A DNA stretch of 30,775 bases, from contig CAZHPZ010000010.1 of assembly GCA_964534905.1 (NCBI GenBank), positions 1 through 30,775 on the forward strand, in the 5' to 3' direction. How positions within the stretch are numbered: position 1 is the first letter of the stretch; every line of letters begins with the position of its first letter. The notes beneath the pieces are model-generated. The model did not search any database. It saw only the letters and a program-made list of their open reading frames with translations, and was not told the origin of the DNA. Positions 30,027 to 30,775 of the stretch are shown here, one piece after another. This DNA is from RGIG4608 sp964534905 (GTDB lineage Bacteria > Bacillota > Clostridia > Oscillospirales > CAG-272). The position numbers were made by a program, and so were the translations under genes.

Positions 30027-30775
30027 ATGTCTGCTATTTCTGAAATTCTTAACTCTATCAACAAGTTTTCCGCATCCGACAAACAGAAGCTTCAATCGAT
30101 CCTTATGAGTTCATCCTTTGTTGGGTCCATCAACACACAAGACTTTCTTACCAATGAGCGCTTTGCGAATGGCAGATTTTGCCCTTTGTGCGGTTCTGTT
30201 CGTGTAGTACGTAATGGGCATCGTTCTGATGGAACACAGCGTTTTGTATGCCGGGATTGTCATAAATCTTTCGTAATGTCTACGAACTCCGTTGTGGCAA
30301 GAACTCACAAAGATCTATCCAATTGGGGAAAGTATATTTCCTGCATGATGAACGGAATGTCTATAAGGAAAACAGCCGAGATCTGCGGCATCCACAGGAA
30401 CACAGCGTTTTATTGGCGTCATAAAATTTTGAATGCACTTCAAAGTATCGCAGATTGCACTGAGTTGAATGGCATAGTTGAGGCAGACGAAACTTTTTTC
30501 GCGGTATCGTACAAGGGAAATCACAAAAATAGCAAGACTTTTGTAATGCCCAGAGAGGCACACAAAAGAGGTGGTGAGATTCACACTCGTGGATTATCTC
30601 GTGAGCAAGCATGTGTTTCTTGTGCAGTCAACAGGAATGGTCAATCAATTGCGAAAACGGCAGCTCTCGGCAGAATTACCGCTGACGCCTTGCAGAATGT
30701 TTTGGGTGGGAAAATTAGCGTTAACTCTACGTTAATTACCGACAAAGCAAGCGCATATATTCGTTTTGCGGAAAA
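30027..30775 (+). CDS. IS1595-family transposase, partial (3' end off window)
   Basis: The visible 249 residues show an N-terminal helical region, then a zinc ribbon 'CPLCG...CRDC' (C52, C55, C75, C78). A helix-turn-helix 'SIRKTAEICGIHRNTAFYWR' (112-131) follows, and then the ISXO2-like DDE-type catalytic domain starting 'GIVEADETFF' with the first catalytic aspartate at D154. The second acidic motif is 'TLITDKASAY' with D239. The last catalytic residue lies beyond the edge. GAAAGG precedes the ATG. The frame is intact as far as it can be seen, so the element may be active. Confidence 0.85.
   Translation, partial: MSAISEILNSINKFSASDKQKLQSILMSSSFVGSINTQDFLTNERFANGRFCPLCGSVRVVRNGHRSDGTQRFVCRDCHKSFVMSTNSVVARTHKDLSNWGKYISCMMNGMSIRKTAEICGIHRNTAFYWRHKILNALQSIADCTELNGIVEADETFFAVSYKGNHKNSKTFVMPREAHKRGGEIHTRGLSREQACVSCAVNRNGQSIAKTAALGRITADALQNVLGGKISVNSTLITDKASAYIRFAE

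Larger units (their letters stand above)
29894..30775 (+). mobile_element. IS1595-like insertion sequence, right end outside window
   Basis: The element probably begins at the GGCTATGTC near 29894, where the beta-helix reading frame is broken. It contains a promoter and a transposase running off the right edge. The exact left boundary is inferred from the frame break; the right inverted repeat is not in the window. Confidence 0.6.

Overview
The window looks like a chromosomal segment of a Gram-positive Bacillota, most likely a gut-type Clostridia. This rests on gene order and content: an infC-rpmI-rplT operon, the smc-ftsY neighbourhood, a nadD-yqeK-LCP-rsfS-leuS run, consensus TTGACA/TATAAT-like promoters with strong Shine-Dalgarno sequences, Rho-independent terminators, an LCP wall-assembly enzyme, and a BspA-type leucine-rich-repeat lipoprotein. 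I cannot name a genus.

Layout. The left edge (1-6240) is accessory: a 1070-residue lipoprotein with a coiled-coil stalk and two LRR modules (minus strand), an intergenic patch with a GCTT tetranucleotide tract and a long hairpin, a TetR-type regulator (minus), and a divergent MATE efflux pump (plus). A hairpin-plus-T-tract leader that looks like an attenuator or riboswitch precedes the pump. The centre (6251-26910) is a compact block of housekeeping genes on the minus strand, read right to left. infC-rpmI-rplT has a strong promoter, a structured leader and an AUC start on infC. Next come a TrmH/SpoU RNA methyltransferase, dprA, topA, trmFO and rnc, ending at a probable terminator. Then follow radical SAM, smc, ftsY, rdgB, a small membrane protein, yhbY, nadD, yqeK, LCP, rsfS and leuS, with short gaps or overlaps, and finally rpsU from its own promoter. 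The right edge (27026-30775) holds a PcrA/UvrD helicase on the plus strand, a truncated beta-helix protein gene on the minus strand, and an IS1595-like element whose transposase runs off the window.

How the genes work together. The core block combines translation and ribosome maturation (infC, rpmI, rplT, rpsU, leuS, rsfS, yhbY, rnc, trmFO, SpoU methyltransferase), DNA topology, repair and segregation (topA, dprA, smc, pcrA), membrane targeting (ftsY), nucleotide and NAD metabolism (rdgB, nadD, yqeK) and envelope assembly (LCP). The flanks add surface display and drug or toxic-cation efflux.

I see no CRISPR array, prophage, toxin-antitoxin pair, defence island, tRNA or rRNA. The most unusual items are the MATE leader RNA, the duplicated modular architecture of the LRR lipoprotein, the GCTT tract with a short in-frame peptide, and an insertion of about 45 residues in PcrA between helicase motifs I and Ia. 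I did not find a convincing wholly new multi-gene system.
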